Below are positions 1 to 11,154 of a DNA stretch of 64,000 nucleotides, piece by piece. A program made the translations under genes and the position numbers. The stretch's first letter is position 1, and each line of letters opens with the position of its first letter. The notes beneath the pieces are model-generated. The model made no database searches. It was not told the DNA's origin and was given only the letters and a program-made list of their open reading frames with translations. Location of the stretch: assembly GCA_963682025.1 (NCBI GenBank), contig OY821517.1, positions 95,773,946-95,837,945 of the forward strand, in the 5' to 3' direction. Source of the stretch: Cordilura impudica (taxonomy: Eukaryota > Arthropoda > Insecta > Diptera > Scathophagidae).

Positions 1-440
1 GAAAAAAAGATTAACTTTGACTTAGTCACGCACAGTCACGCATGGTCACGCACAGTCACGGAGTGATCTAAATGTCATTAACCCTCATCCGACCGATCTG
101 AAACTTGGTCGATATACTTGCTGTAAAGAAACATCAACTTCGACATAGTCACGCGGAGTCACTCATAGTCACGCACAGTCAGGGAGTGATTTAAAACCCA
201 ACTTCTCTTATCCGATCGATCTAAAACTTGGTCGATAGACTTGCTGTGAAAAAAGATTAACTTTGACATAGTCACGCACAGTCACGCATAGTCACGCACA
301 GTCACGGAGAGATTAAAACTCCAATTCCCCTCATCCGTTGGATCTGAAACTTTGTGCATAGTCTTGTTGTGGCCAAAGATTAATTTTAAGATAGTCACAC
401 ACAGTCACGCGCAGTCACGGAGTTATTCAGAACTCATATG
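1..440. repeat. ~120-bp tandem repeat, 3-4 diverged copies
   Basis: A block containing 'AAACTTGGTCGATA' recurs at about 101 and 223 and, diverged, at 347, giving a period of 122-124 bp. Each unit also holds short internal repeats of the type 'AGTCACGCACAGTCACG'. The array runs off the left window edge. Single related copies occur at about 2720-2875 and 62515-62650, so the unit belongs to a dispersed family. Confidence 0.85.
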
Positions 441-654
441 CATAAGGAAAGAAAGAGTTTTGATAAAAATTTTGTTTTTTTGGGTTAGATTGTTCTTGGA
501 ACTTCAGATGAACAATAGCCGAGAGATTGAAAATATATGTTGTCGATTGTGGAATATTTTTTTTCTGAAACCAGCCTGGTATTCTGATAAGATATTATAT
601 TTTTCAACCCAAGCAAACAACCTTTTATTCAATATACTCATCATAATTTAGGTG

Positions 655-1290
655 ACACAATTCATGAAATGTCACCCTTTTTGTAAATTGGAAAAATAAC
701 ACTGCTTAGAAATGTGTCATCCACGCTTCCAGCCTCTAATGTTCCGTTATACGCCCTAGTTAATTCTTGTAACAAGTTTAAAAGTGAATTTTTGAAATAT
801 TCATGGGGAATTCTATTTATGCCACGTGCTTTATTACATTTTGCTTTTGATATTACTTTCATAACTTGATATAATATTATTTCAGCATCTAAGTCCGAAT
901 CGTTCTTCAATCTAGCAGCGTAATAAATGTAATTTGATGTTTGAGGTGGATTTAACAAGTTACTGAAGTATATTCTAAAAATTTCGACGTTTATATTTGG
1001 ACTTGGGTTTTTAGTTTCACCCCTTATCTCTTTAGCAATGTTCGACCATTCCATACTATTAGTTATTTTGTTTATTTTGAGCTCTAAATTCTTGTAATAT
1101 AATAACTTCATTTCCTCACATATAATTTTGTATCTTCGAGTTGCACAGATAAACTGTTTCTCTGCATTTATTCTCTTGTACTTCTGAATAAGTTGAGATA
1201 TTTGAAAGACTCATCTCTAGCTTTTTGACATGTTTTATCAAACCATTTTTCTTTAAAAGTTGTTGATTTCCCAAAAACTACACGAAGAGC
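655..1290 (-). pseudogene. non-LTR retrotransposon RT fragment (linker plus first RT blocks)
   Basis: On the minus strand an uninterrupted 149-residue stretch (1111 to 662) reads into the start of a non-LTR reverse transcriptase. It has a degenerate K-A-R-G-I-N-R-I-P block (family K.PG.DGIP), then 'FPIYKKGD'. Upstream, to about 1290, a second frame carries 'WFDKTCQKARDESF', typical of the linker between endonuclease and RT. The catalytic YADD block and everything after it are missing; the copy stops just past the KKGD motif. It is truncated at both ends and non-functional. Jockey/CR1-like affiliation is an inference from motif style. Confidence 0.75.
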
Positions 1291-2558
1291 TTCGTATAAT
1301 ATTAGTTATGTCTTTTAAACCTAATGCTGCTGATTGTTGTTTCCTTAATTCTAAAAGCTGCAGTGCTTTTTCTTGAAATTTTTCTTTATTTTTCTCCATG
1401 CACTTTATCTTTGGTAATAAATTACATGATTTTTAAAACTTTTATTAACATCCATATGAGGCTACACGTGAACGGTAACCATAATTTCTTAATTTTCGTT
1501 CTTTTATTGCCATTTATTTAAGCACCACAAAATATATAAATACATAATTCTACGTGAAATAGTAGCTTTAATACCCAATTTTCATTTAACAATACTACAA
1601 CGAATAATGGAACGGCTCTTAAGAAAACAAGAAAAACTAAGTTCCAACTCTAATGCGACGAATCTCTAGTAGTAACCATCCCTCAACAACAGTTACAACT
1701 TCAGCAGCAACAAAAAAATATAAAGATAAAGGGTAGAGATAAATTCGTATTCATCACTGAACTATGTACCATAATTAGTAGAAACTTCTCAGCAGATCAC
1801 TTTCAATTTCATGTTGCCGAAAATAACTTAGATTACACGGTGACACCCGAACTTCTACGTAAAATCTAAAAATCTAAAATCGCAGCGACGTTACCATCGC
1901 GGCAGTCTTGCAAATGTTCATCAAGTTACAATACCATTCGCCTCGGCTAAGGAATTGGACATTCATCAAATGCATCATATTTCTTTATTGCAGCAACTCG
2001 GTGGTTCTTATCACCACACACAGAAAACAGATTCATTGTGGCTACCGAATTTATTGCCAACCGAATTGCGATAATGCTAATTACCGCATTTCGGGTTCAC
2101 TGTGATTACAATTCTATTGCCTTAACAGTAAATATTTTATCATAACCGAAAATTTACAGATGCTATTAAATTTCTGTTGATATAATCGAAAATACGGTTG
2201 TTCCACTTTAGAGCAATTTGGTTGGCAAATATTTTTTCTGTGTGCAACTGATAAATTAAATGCAGCCAATAGTTATCCGTGAATAATGTATTTAAGATAT
2301 TTGAAATTATTTATTAATTTAAAAGTGGTTGGAAATATTAATAAATAAAATCTAAATTCCATTTACTTAAAAAATCAGTTGCCTTAAACTGCGTATGATT
2401 ATTTCAATATTATTTAGTTTTCGTAACAGAATAATGTGATAGTAGTACACGATTGACTTCATATATCAATCATATGTTTGTTAGGTTCAAACATTGATTA
2501 TAACTATATTAGATTTTTGAAAGGTAGTACCTTTACACTTACTAGAAAAAGTTACCGT
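1291..2558. other. no recognisable gene
   Basis: AT-rich sequence with scattered short ORFs (for example 1324-1521 and 1908-2105). None has a motif I recognise, and codon content looks random. It could be decayed transposon sequence or ordinary intergenic DNA. Confidence 0.5.
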
Positions 2559-3266
2559 ATTAGGGCGGGTCGATTTGAAGGGAGGCAAAAAATCGCTCAA
2601 GTGACAAGGAAAATCATATTCTAGGGATCAAAATAAGAAACTTTGCCCAAGGAACCATATCTCCAAAACGAATTCTGATGTCCCGACTTTTAACCTGTCT
2701 GTCTGTCTGCCATGGGGCAACCCCATTCCCCCCTCATGCTATTGATCTGAAACTTGGCCCATAGTCTTGTTGTGACTACAGATTAATTTTGGAGTAGTGA
2801 CGCAGAGTCACGCATAGTCACGGAGTGATCTAAAAGTTATTTACCCTCATCCGATCGATATTTTTGTATAATATAACATAGTTAAAGCGTATCTATTAGC
2901 AGAGTAGAAGATACGTATACGTGTGAGTGTTCATTTTAATATTAAATCAAACATAGTCAGCCCAATTCTAAAAAAAATGGTGATTTTTGAAATATTTGTA
3001 TGGAGAATCCCCAGGGGGTTCTAGGGGGTGTGCCACTGACATGGGTGGGTTGGCCCTCCAAAGTTTGTGGGGGTCGATCATACATTTGGACTCGATTGGG
3101 GCACTCTAAATGAGTCAAAGTGAGACAGACAGACAGACAGGTCAAAAGTCGGGACATCAGAATTCGTTTGCGAGATATGGTTCCTCGTACAAAGTTTCTT
3201 ATTTTGATCCCTAGAATACGATTTTCCTTGTCACTTGGGCGATTTTTAAATCGACCCGCTCTAATC
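2559..3266. mobile_element. foldback/MITE-like element with ~145-bp inverted arms
   Basis: The arm at 2559-2710 reappears in reverse complement at about 3124-3266. Both begin with a block containing 'GCGGGTCGATTT', run through 'GATCCCTAGAATA' and 'GACATCAGAATTCG' (one strand or the other), and end in a GTCT/AGAC microsatellite. The middle (about 2715-3120) holds one copy of the ~120-bp repeat seen at the left window edge. No transposase is present. No target duplication could be fixed because the outer edges are ragged. Confidence 0.8.
2720..2875 (+). repeat. single copy of the dispersed ~120-bp repeat
   Basis: It contains 'GATCTGAAACTTGG', 'AGTCTTGTTGTG' and 'AGTCACGCATAGTCACGGAG' in the same order as the tandem array at 1-440, and sits between the arms of the foldback element. 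A third location, 62515-62650, shares the preceding 'CTGCCATGGGGCAACCC' block, so the block and repeat travel together. Confidence 0.75.
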
Positions 3267-3730
3267 CATATACTTAAAATTAAATTTGTCATATAAAATA
3301 ACTAAGCTGAATTATTTTTTTGTTTAATAAATAGTAAGTTATTTATTACCTTTTTTTAAATTTGTTTAAGGTTTATTGCTTTTAACAATTTTTATGCAGG
3401 TGAAAACTTAGAAAAAGAAAAAAATCATAAGAAAAATTATTCGTGCAGTTGATATATTAACACAAAAAAAAAAAATAAATTTACATTAAATATTGTTTAA
3501 GTTAGTAATTTGTAAGAATATTTTGCACTTTAGAACCACTGATGTGGCATCGACTTTACCAACTTTAACGTATCCTCTTTAGGTATTTTACCTCACTCAT
3601 CCAAAATAAAGTTTTTTTTCATTTTGGTTGAGGTTATCATGTGCAGATGGTCTCAGCGTTCCACTAAGTTCCACAAATGATCTATAAGATTAAGATTGAC
3701 TGATTGTAATGGTGATTTCAATTGATTTTT
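3267..3730. other. no recognisable feature
   Basis: AT-rich spacer between the foldback element and HINE-like copy A. A-runs and T-runs only; no motif-bearing ORF seen. Confidence 0.5.
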
Positions 3731-4496
3731 ATACCCTATACCACTATGTGGTTTGGGTATAATGACTTTGTGCTGCTGTTTGTAACAACCAAAAATATTT
3801 GACCTAGACCCATCTTTAATTATACCGATCGAATCAGAATCACTTTCTGAGTTGATTTAACAATGTCCGTCCGTCCGTCTGTGTGTCCATGTAAACCTTG
3901 TAATCAAACTGCAGGTCGCAAATATGAATATATGAAATTTGGTATATGGGCTTTAATCGGCCATGGGATGAACGCTATTGAAATTGGTGAGAATCGGTCC
4001 ATGTTCAGACCTAGCCCCCATACAAATTACCCATATGAAATCGACATAAATTGCCATAAGATCCAAATTGTCATATAGATCTTACTGAAATTGGGTTTGT
4101 GTGCATTCATTACATCCATTAATGAGTAGTCTAAAAATGATACCTTTGACCCCATATAGAGCTGCTTCCCGATCTTCACTTAAATCTATTAAAAAACAAA
4201 AATATTGCACTGATTCTTCTCAAATTTTGTTTGTATATATTTTTGCAAAATACAAGAGACTTTACCAAACATGATCAGGATCGGTCCATTTTTGGACCTA
4301 GTCCCTATATAGATATAGCATCCGATATGAACTTTTTCATATCTGCAACCAAAAAAATTAATAAAAATCCCACTCAAATTTGGTTTTTGCTTATTTTCTA
4401 TATCCAGTTAGTTGGGCCTAAGAGATAGGGTTTCTAAACGCATGGTATAGGGTATCGTATAGTCGGTCTAGACCGACTATAATTTTCTTACTTGTT
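3731..4496 (+). mobile_element. HINE-like interspersed repeat, copy A (complete)
   Basis: A full-length member of the most abundant repeat in the window. It starts 'ATACCCTATACCACTATG' and ends with an inverted match of that start ('GGTATAGGGTAT'), then a 22-bp perfect palindrome at 4459-4480 (half-site ATAGTCGGTCT), then a 16-nt tail ending 'CTTACTTGTT'. It has no coding capacity. Subterminal inverted repeats plus a 3' stem-loop are the layout described for DINE-1/Helentron-associated non-autonomous elements. Assignment to that class is inference; a MITE origin is the alternative. Confidence 0.8.
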
Positions 4497-4968
4497 AGTA
4501 TTGTAGAGCAACCTCAGCTTGACATTGTAGGCCAAAAACTCCTCCATAGGACCTAGTTTTTGTGCGCTTTGTTTTAAATTTTCTTTTATAATATTTATGT
4601 ATTCAATTTGATCCATTATAGATTCAATAAATACGAATTTACCAACCCCGTTGCTTGCCATTTTAACTCCAAACCATAATGCCACCTTAACCGTTGGCAA
4701 AAGATTTTCTTTATTTAATGCAATCCCAATTTTTCTCCAAAATAACTTTTTTCCTTTAATGTCAAAATATAAGAAGTTTCCATAATTCTGCAGGCTTGTT
4801 TGCATACATATTTGCAAATTCCATACGCATTTTTCTATTTACATCAAAAACGAATATCTCTCTAAGTTCTACAGGACCATGAACATTATCTGCACGGATG
4901 TCTTTGACGAATGATTTTTTGATTTTAGAACTAATTTGAGAACTGCAATTATATATTACTGATCTCAA
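4497..4968 (-). pseudogene. Tc1-like transposase, central fragment
   Basis: Two overlapping minus-strand frames together give the middle of a Tc1-family transposase: 'GKKLFWRKIGIALN', then 'WFGVKMASNGVGKFVFIE' (family motif WG..S..G.G.L.FI), then 'MDQIEYINIIKENLKQSA'. The catalytic block that should follow (QHDNDPKH) is absent. The fragment stops at the 3' tail of HINE-like copy A and, on the other side, at the tail of the I-clade retrotransposon. A frame change near 4790 breaks it. Family recognition is strong. Confidence 0.85.
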
Positions 4969-5208
4969 AATTGTTCGCTTTTCGCGTTAAGTTATTTATT
5001 TATTTATTCATTTATTAACTTACAATTATGAATTATAAGCTATTGTTAGGATTAGTTCAATAGCTACTATGACCTTCAGCGCAAAATAGTAATAAACAAC
5101 AACAATAACAGTATTTCTTAATATTATGGGTTACATAGTAAATGTATTCCATATAAAATTATAAGTGCTAGTTCCTTTTAGGAATTTTATTACTTCTTAA
5201 TTTTTATA

Positions 5209-5670
5209 TTATCTGGGGGTCGGATTGGATAAATATGCAATTGGATCACTACCTTCGAGACAATACTGTCTATGAGTAATGAAATTTGGGCAGTTTGTGA
5301 GGATGTGAGAAGGATTTGGAGTGGGAGATATGCAGTTACATATTGGAGGAATTATGATGTTCATTGGGTGTCCGTGAGTCAGTTTAGAATATCCGAGTCT
5401 TAGCCGTTCAAATGTTATCATAATTTGTTGAGGCCGGCAATATTTCTTTTTAAGAAAGATCGAATGCCTTTCGTTTTATGATATAATGTTTTGTGTATTT
5501 TTAATATACTGTGGTGGTGCTAAGTTAGATTTTTTTTGTTATAAATTTGATGTTCTGTGTTAAGTTTTTTTCCCAGCCATAATGATAGTTATTAGGTGTT
5601 GTGAGTTCAGCTAATTCATTTCCTTCGATGCCGCAGTGGCCAGGAACCCAAACAGTTTTATATTTGGTTG
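5209..5670 (-). pseudogene. RNase H end and C-terminal region of the I-clade element
   Basis: Near 5670-5620 (minus) one frame reads 'VWVPGHCGIEGNELAE', the hallmark RNase H motif with the active-site histidine and the conserved GNE. It continues with 'NYHYGWEKNL'. Downstream at 5421 to 5209 comes 'RLRLGYSKLTHGHPMN', 'PPICNCISPTPNPSHILTNC', the usual cysteine/histidine C-terminus after RNase H in I-like elements. The two parts are in different frames, so the protein is broken. Confidence 0.85.
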
Positions 5671-6474
5671 AATAACATTATGTATTGGTGAGGGCTAGAA
5701 ATAGATTTGGTGTGGTAATGAAGGGAAGTGTTAATAGTGTTTTTAATTTTTTTCTTTTTGAGAAACTATGGGGGATATTGTTTGGCGCTGGGCTTTATTA
5801 TGTTGCGAGGAAGCTGTAATTTAATACAATTTTCTATTCTGCGATATATGGACGACGATATTCTTGGAACTTTTTTGTAAGTCTTGCAATTTTTGAATAA
5901 TTTCAAAATAGGAGTGTTTATGCTGAAAGCTAGTGATTTCAAAAGTTTGGTAGTTAAAATTGTTGTCTGTGTTTTTAGAGTTGCTATGTTAGAATCAAAA
6001 ACATATTTTTGATTAGGGTTGAACGAAAAGCACCCAGTGAAAATCTCACTGCAGAATTAGTTAAGCTTGCGTAATTTCGAATTTGGAGAATGACCATAGA
6101 TCACTAGTGCATAGTTAATTTTTGATAGGAGAATGGCTTTGATAATTGAAATAACCGTGAATGTATTACAGTTCATTTTTGGACTTGAGAAGGACTTTAT
6201 GATATTAAGACGATTTGATAAGAAAGAAACGATATGGTGGTTCCAACGGTATCTTTTGTTTATATGTAGACCAAGTATCCTCATAGATTCAACTGGGGCT
6301 AAAATTGTTGAAGAAGAGTTTATAGTGCACATACAGTTTTTTTTGTGACAATATGGATAGTTTTACATTTTGAGACAGAAAGAATTGCACCTCATATCGT
6401 TGACCATTCATCTATATTATTAAATAGCCGGTTTAAGTTGATTGTCGGATTTTTCCTCTTGTTTGATTTTATAA

Positions 6475-7190
6475 TTAGGTTAAATCGTCAGCATAAGCCA
6501 CAAAATCGATTTCCTTGTGCATAGAAAAAATTGAGCATAGTTTATTGTAGGCAATTAGGAATAGTATAACTGACAACGGTGAACCCTGTGGTATACCATT
6601 AGATAAAGGGCGGAGTGTAGAGTTACATCTGCCTGTACGTACTACTATTTTCTTGTTAGACATAAAGTTTGTAATATAATTAATTATATTAGAGCCCATT
6701 TACCATTAGTGAGCTGATCGATTACTGCATGTATACCAATTCTATCAAAAGCACTCTCAAAGTTCAGAGATAATATCGAGACATGTTTACGTGTTGATAG
6801 GCTAGTGGCAATATGGTAATCTAAATACAATAGAGAATCAATTGAGGATTTTCTTCTTTGAAACCTAAATTGACGGCAATCTAGGAGTTTATGTGATTGC
6901 ATGCACCACCAGAGTCTGTTAGCTATTATTTTATCCATTACTTTTCATATGCAGGAGTTTAGCGAAATTGGTCGATAAGATTTTAACAGAGTTTTATTGG
7001 AACCTGGTTTGAGTATTGGTATTTCAATACAGTTCTTATATTGTTGTGGAATATGTGAATTAATAATTGTATTGTGCAATGATAGTAGTCTTCGTTTCAT
7101 TGTTAATGGCAGACTTTTAAGCATGGGGTAGGAAAATCTGTCTAACGCGGTCGTTTTTTCTTTCAGTCGAGTTGCACATAGGATTCTCAA
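6475..7190 (-). pseudogene. reverse transcriptase domain of the I-clade element
   Basis: Three frames in order give a nearly full RT palm: 'YPMLKSLPLTMKRRLLSLHN' and 'PILKPGSNKTLLKSYRPISL' (7190-6945); 'FRFQRRKSSIDSLLYLDYH' and 'SILSLNFESAFDRIG' (6938-6684, the first aspartate of the LDFESAFD motif changed to N); then 'NGIPQGSPLSVILF' and 'FVAYADDLT' (6699-6475), with the catalytic YADD pair intact. Two frame changes separate the parts. Downstream, 6332-6057 carries the thumb block 'MRILGLHINKRYRWNHHI'. Confidence 0.9.
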
Positions 7191-7699
7191 TTACTAGGGA
7201 GTTGCTGAAAAGTTTTGTCGAACGACTCTAGCTTTATGTGATCTAAAATTTTCGCTAAATATCAAATTTGAGCAATTTTCTGACCAAAGGGTTGCAAATT
7301 CTTCAACCATGTCTGTCTTATCAATCAACATAAGATTCGGGTTGTTTAACTTAGATATACAATGAGTTATTATTTTAAGTCCCGTAAAGCTTCTGATGTT
7401 ATGCCAAATTTTAACGGTTGGTGTAGATGGGTTGATAGTAGATGGGTTCGACTTTGATAGTTTGATTTTTCTTTTAAATTACACTCTAGTTTTTTTTTTC
7501 AATTAATTAGGTTCTCAAGGCTCATATCACGTTTGTAGGTGTGCCAAGATCTGTTCTTTTCGATTTTAAGTTTTTGGAGTTTGTTGTTTATCCATGGAAC
7601 TTTTCTGCTAAAAATATTTCTAGACTGCGGTACAGACACAAATTTTTTTAGAAATCTTGGCTACTTCTATCATAGCTACTAACTTTGAAATAGTTTCCA

Positions 7700-8607
7700 A
7701 TTAGCTGACTCTGTCAAAAATTTTGGTATATAGGTTGTACAGTTAGAGGTAGTATTTGAATTGTGAAAGAGCGGGATTATATTAGGGTAGTGATCACATC
7801 CATGCAAATTATCTAGAATTTGCCATTCTGACTCAATTGCAATTGAAGGACTACTAAATGATAATTATATTTGTGAGAAGCTGCCATGTGTACTTAAATG
7901 TGTGGGAAAGTTATCATTAAGGATAATATATTCCGAATCATTAATAAAATTACTTAAAATTGTCCCTCTACTATTACACTGTGGAACAAATTCAGGTTAG
8001 CAAAAGTTAGGTCGATTCTGAGATTTATAGCCAAAAAAAACATATAAACAATATGCTGAAAATCGGCATTTGACTGCAAAGTTCAAAGGTCGATTAAAAA
8101 AAAATTCGAACTAACATAAACAAACGCCGCGATACGGGTTCCTAATTTAGCCTATATTTTCACCCCTCACTCTCAGAATCGACCCAACTTTTGCTAACCT
8201 GAATTTGTTCCACAGTGTTATTTGAAGGTGAAACCCAACTGGCATACCAGCTGTTGGAGTCTCCTGTGATAATACTAGGTGTTGTAGATTCTGTAAAAAC
8301 ATTTTCCAGATTCTGACAGAAAAATTTTGGTGTGGCGAGATATATGAGGAGAATATATTAAACTTTAGCTTTGAAATTATTTCATGTTTATGTTGTTGCC
8401 TAATATTATTTGTCGATGTTGAATGGAGTTATAAACCAATATGGCTACCCCTCTGTAACTTCTGTTGGATGTATTGGTCGAGTATAACGTACAATTAATT
8501 TGTATGTTTATATAAATCAGGCATGTAAATGTGTTTCTTGACAGGGTATTGAAGTTTGAATATAAAATTAGAATTAAAATAATAACTAATTTAAATTTGT
8601 ACCGCAT
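7700..8607 (-). pseudogene. endonuclease domain of the I-clade element, split by a MITE
   Basis: Minus-strand pieces: 'RSYRGVAILVYNSI' (around 8450-8400, the family GGVAILV block), 'PSIITGDSNSWYASWVS' (around 8270-8225, the GDFN active-site block) and, beyond the MITE at 7977-8217, 'RGTILSNFIN', 'LNDNFPTHLS' and 'CDHYPNII' (the SDH-type end). The order and spacing fit an apurinic/apyrimidinic-type endonuclease once the insertion is discounted. The first D of GDFN is kept; the SDH serine is C. Confidence 0.8.
7977..8217. mobile_element. 241-bp MITE with 47-bp inverted ends, TTA target duplication
   Basis: Both ends start 'CACTGTGGAACAAATTCAGG' (read inward) and stay inverted for about 47 bp with one mismatch. 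TTA stands on each side (7974-7976 and 8218-8220). The interior has no ORF. CACTG ends with a 3-bp duplication fit the CMC (CACTA/Chapaev3-like) group by known end structure. It interrupts the endonuclease of the I-clade element, so it is younger than that element. Confidence 0.93.
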
Positions 8608-8685
8608 TAATTTTATAAGAGTTAACCAAAAAGGTGGGTCACTTGGGTAAGGTATCTTTTTTAAGTTTCAATAGATAAAAAAACA

Positions 8686-8853
8686 ACATATGTGACTTTC
8701 TCCGAGAAAAGGGACCTAGTGCGTGAAAATTAAGTTTTGAGAAAAAAACGCATTTAAAGTTTCTACACCCTTTTAGGTACCAGAATCCACCGATTTTGTC
8801 ACAACCCGTTTTTTGACACACTAGGTCCCTTTTCTCGGAGAAGGTCACATGTA
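8686..8853. mobile_element. 168-bp palindromic MITE-like hairpin
   Basis: The arm at 8686-8724 ('TTCTCCGAGAAAAGGGACCT' within it) is repeated inverted at 8814-8853. The loop of about 90 bp has no ORF of note. It could be a foldback or MITE relic; a target duplication is not clear, although both flanks carry ACAT/ATGT-like sequence. Confidence 0.75.
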
Positions 8854-8859
8854 TAAATA

Positions 8860-9690
8860 AATGAGAGAAAAAATAATGAATATGAGAGATTTGTAAGAGT
8901 TAATATTAAATATAATAAAAAATAATATAATATTTTGGCATTTACTTGCGATCTTGTAGAGTAGAAAACAGATATCAGGTTTTGGAATATATTGATTGGT
9001 GTCATAATTTAAGCATATATATAAGTACTAATGTATGTGTCTATGATAAAAGATAAAATTGTAAGAGGCAGTTTTGAAGGGGCATGTTGGGTAAATTATA
9101 TTTAATTATTTGGCAGCGCTCGCATTAAAAGCGCTACCTATCTATAGTAGATTAAGATTAAGAAAAAAGAAATAAAAGACACATGAATTTAGCTCTTCAA
9201 ACGGACATGAACGCGTGCATCTTTATTAAAAGATATTCTTTTGTTAATTAAGACAGCACAATAATAATTCATAATAACTAAATAGTACAAAAATTATGTG
9301 ATGATTTTGCATAATCTAATATTTTATTCTTCCAGATTAGAAAAGAGGACTGGCTGGTCCATGTCTAAAATTGCAAAACAACACTAAAAAGCTGATAAAC
9401 ATGATATATATTGCTTCACTCAGTTTCAGGGCTTCTACACATTTCAAGAATTTATTATGATGTAAAGCTATATTTATTCGTAGACAACAATAAATATTAA
9501 TAAAACTCAACAAACAACAATAAAGTACTTAATAGAAGTTTTAAACCTGCTTGTTGTTTGTTTGCTCTACTTTTTAAAACTCCCTTGTATCAATATATAA
9601 TTTGCTACACGTAACACCTTATATAATCTATCTTTTAGAAAATCCAGTAGTGTGTTTTAAATCTTTTGTAAATAAACACCTATTCTACAT
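8860..9690. other. no recognisable gene
   Basis: AT-rich, only short random ORFs. A TTG/TTTG-rich patch near 9548-9565 is the only texture seen. Confidence 0.5.
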
Positions 9691-9693
9691 ATA

Positions 9694-10780
9694 CAGTTGC
9701 GAGCATAAAAACGCACGCAATTCATTTCTTCGTTTGACTGTTTATTCCATTTGTTTTTGAGTGTACAAGTTAACGTCACTAATGTTTAAAATAATGTTTC
9801 CCATTGCTACCATATAATTCGTCATATACAAGAAATATTCTTTTAATATTTCTGGATATTTCACAGTACTTCCTCTTGCAATCGCACACGTTTAAAAATG
9901 CCCCAATTCAACATATGACACCTCACTTTGCATTTTTATGCAGGCGATTTTCAAGACAAGTTGCTACTGCTGTCAATACATTTTCCAACATAAACTGAAT
10001 ATCCTACTAAACTTAAATTTAACAAAATTCTTTCTCTTTATTATTTTACGTTTCTTTCTATTTATACGTTTCTTTTTATCTATTTTACGTTTTCTTTCTA
10101 TTTATTTCTTTGCACCTTATTCTTATAATTTTTTTAAAATTTTTTTTATTTTTTTTTAAATTGATATTTATTACAATTAAAATTATAATAAAGCTTAAAA
10201 TGAAAAACATTCAATAAAGGAAAAGAGTTCTATTTTGAATTCAAAAGATAAATCATCAGTTTGTTTTATTAACTTATACAAATTAATGGAATTCCGATAT
10301 AAATTCTATAATAAAGAGTTGAATATTTTATATTTAATTATAAAAGTGAAAAATGTTAGCGAGCAAAATAAATGTAACAGATTTAATTAACAGTACTTAA
10401 GTAATTTGTACAATACTAATATTATATTAGAAATAGTTGGCAACTAATTGTAGAATAGCTATTATTAAGGGTTAAGTGGAAGGGAAATCCATGCGTGAAA
10501 TTGGACTGCTCTTTGGTATAAAAAAATCTACATAATTCCGTAATGCATCACGAATACACTGCAAAAAAAGTATAGAAAGAAAAGAAGGTAGTGGTTGTCC
10601 ACGCAAAACTACCGCACGTCAAGATCGTCAGATGAAAAAATTGATCAAAACCGATTCACGAAGGACGGCAATGGAAGTTTCTAGTTTCGCAAATGAATAT
10701 ATTGGTTAAATGAAGCAAATTTGCTTTCTAAGTAATCGGTATAGAAACCACTCATTAATAGAGTCCACAAAATGAAGCAC
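9694..10780 (+). mobile_element. Tc1-like element relic: terminal repeat and N-terminal transposase
   Basis: At 9694 'CAGTTGCGAGCATAAAAACG' follows TA and matches the style of a Tc1 terminal inverted repeat. A related end occurs in reverse at about 18695-18716. At 10470-10720 the plus strand reads 'EGKSMREIGLLFGIKKST', then 'ERKEGSGCPRKTTARQDRQM' and 'KLIKTDSRRTAMEV', which are the paired helix-turn-helix domains of a Tc1 transposase, with a stop after KKST and further decay beyond 10715. The catalytic part is not recognisable. The stretch between (about 10000-10460) is low-complexity T-rich sequence. Confidence 0.7.
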
Positions 10781-11154
10781 CTTGACTTTTTTGAAACTGT
10801 ATCAGCATTGGTATAGTGAACCATGGGCTAAGGTCGAAAGAAAATTTATTTTAATTTGATCCGATGGAATAAATTCCATACGTTGGCCATTTAAGCAGTT
10901 AAATGTTTAAAATGGTATCAATAACTGTATGCCATATAAACTTGTTAGAAAAAGTATGCAAACATTAAATAGCTGGTCCGGTAAAAATTTTTTTAAATAA
11001 AAATGTAAAAAATTCAGTATGTTACTTTATATGCAAATCTTAGTATCGATTTAATAAATTAAATTCTGTTTATCTGATTTTAGTAAAGAATAATTTATTG
11101 AAAAGTCAACGTGTGGAAAATATTTTTCATATCTTCATTTTCTAAAATATTCTT
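10781..11154. other. decayed sequence between Tc1 relic and RT pseudogene
   Basis: No ORF with a recognisable motif. It may include eroded Tc1 catalytic sequence, but I could not identify the DDE blocks. Confidence 0.4.

Larger units (their letters stand above)
4989..8610 (-). mobile_element. I-clade non-LTR retrotransposon with RNase H, decayed
   Basis: Reading on the minus strand the order is endonuclease (about 8607 to 7770), linker, RT (7190 to 6475), RNase H (about 5660) and a C-terminal zinc-type region (5421 to 5209). The 3' end at 4989-5015 carries a (TAAA)n-like tail. The combination of apurinic-type endonuclease, RT and RNase H is known for the I clade. No gag ORF is visible upstream of 8610, so the copy is probably 5' truncated. 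It contains many frameshifts and stops, and a MITE at 7977-8217 splits the endonuclease. Confidence 0.85.

Noticed and set aside
4459..4480. 22-bp palindrome as a regulatory operator
   Set aside because: It recurs at the same place in every full HINE-like copy and is a structural part of the repeat's end.
10000..10160. Possible membrane-protein ORF (hydrophobic 73 codons)
   Set aside because: The translation comes from T-rich low-complexity DNA with repeated TTTCTTTCTATTTA units.
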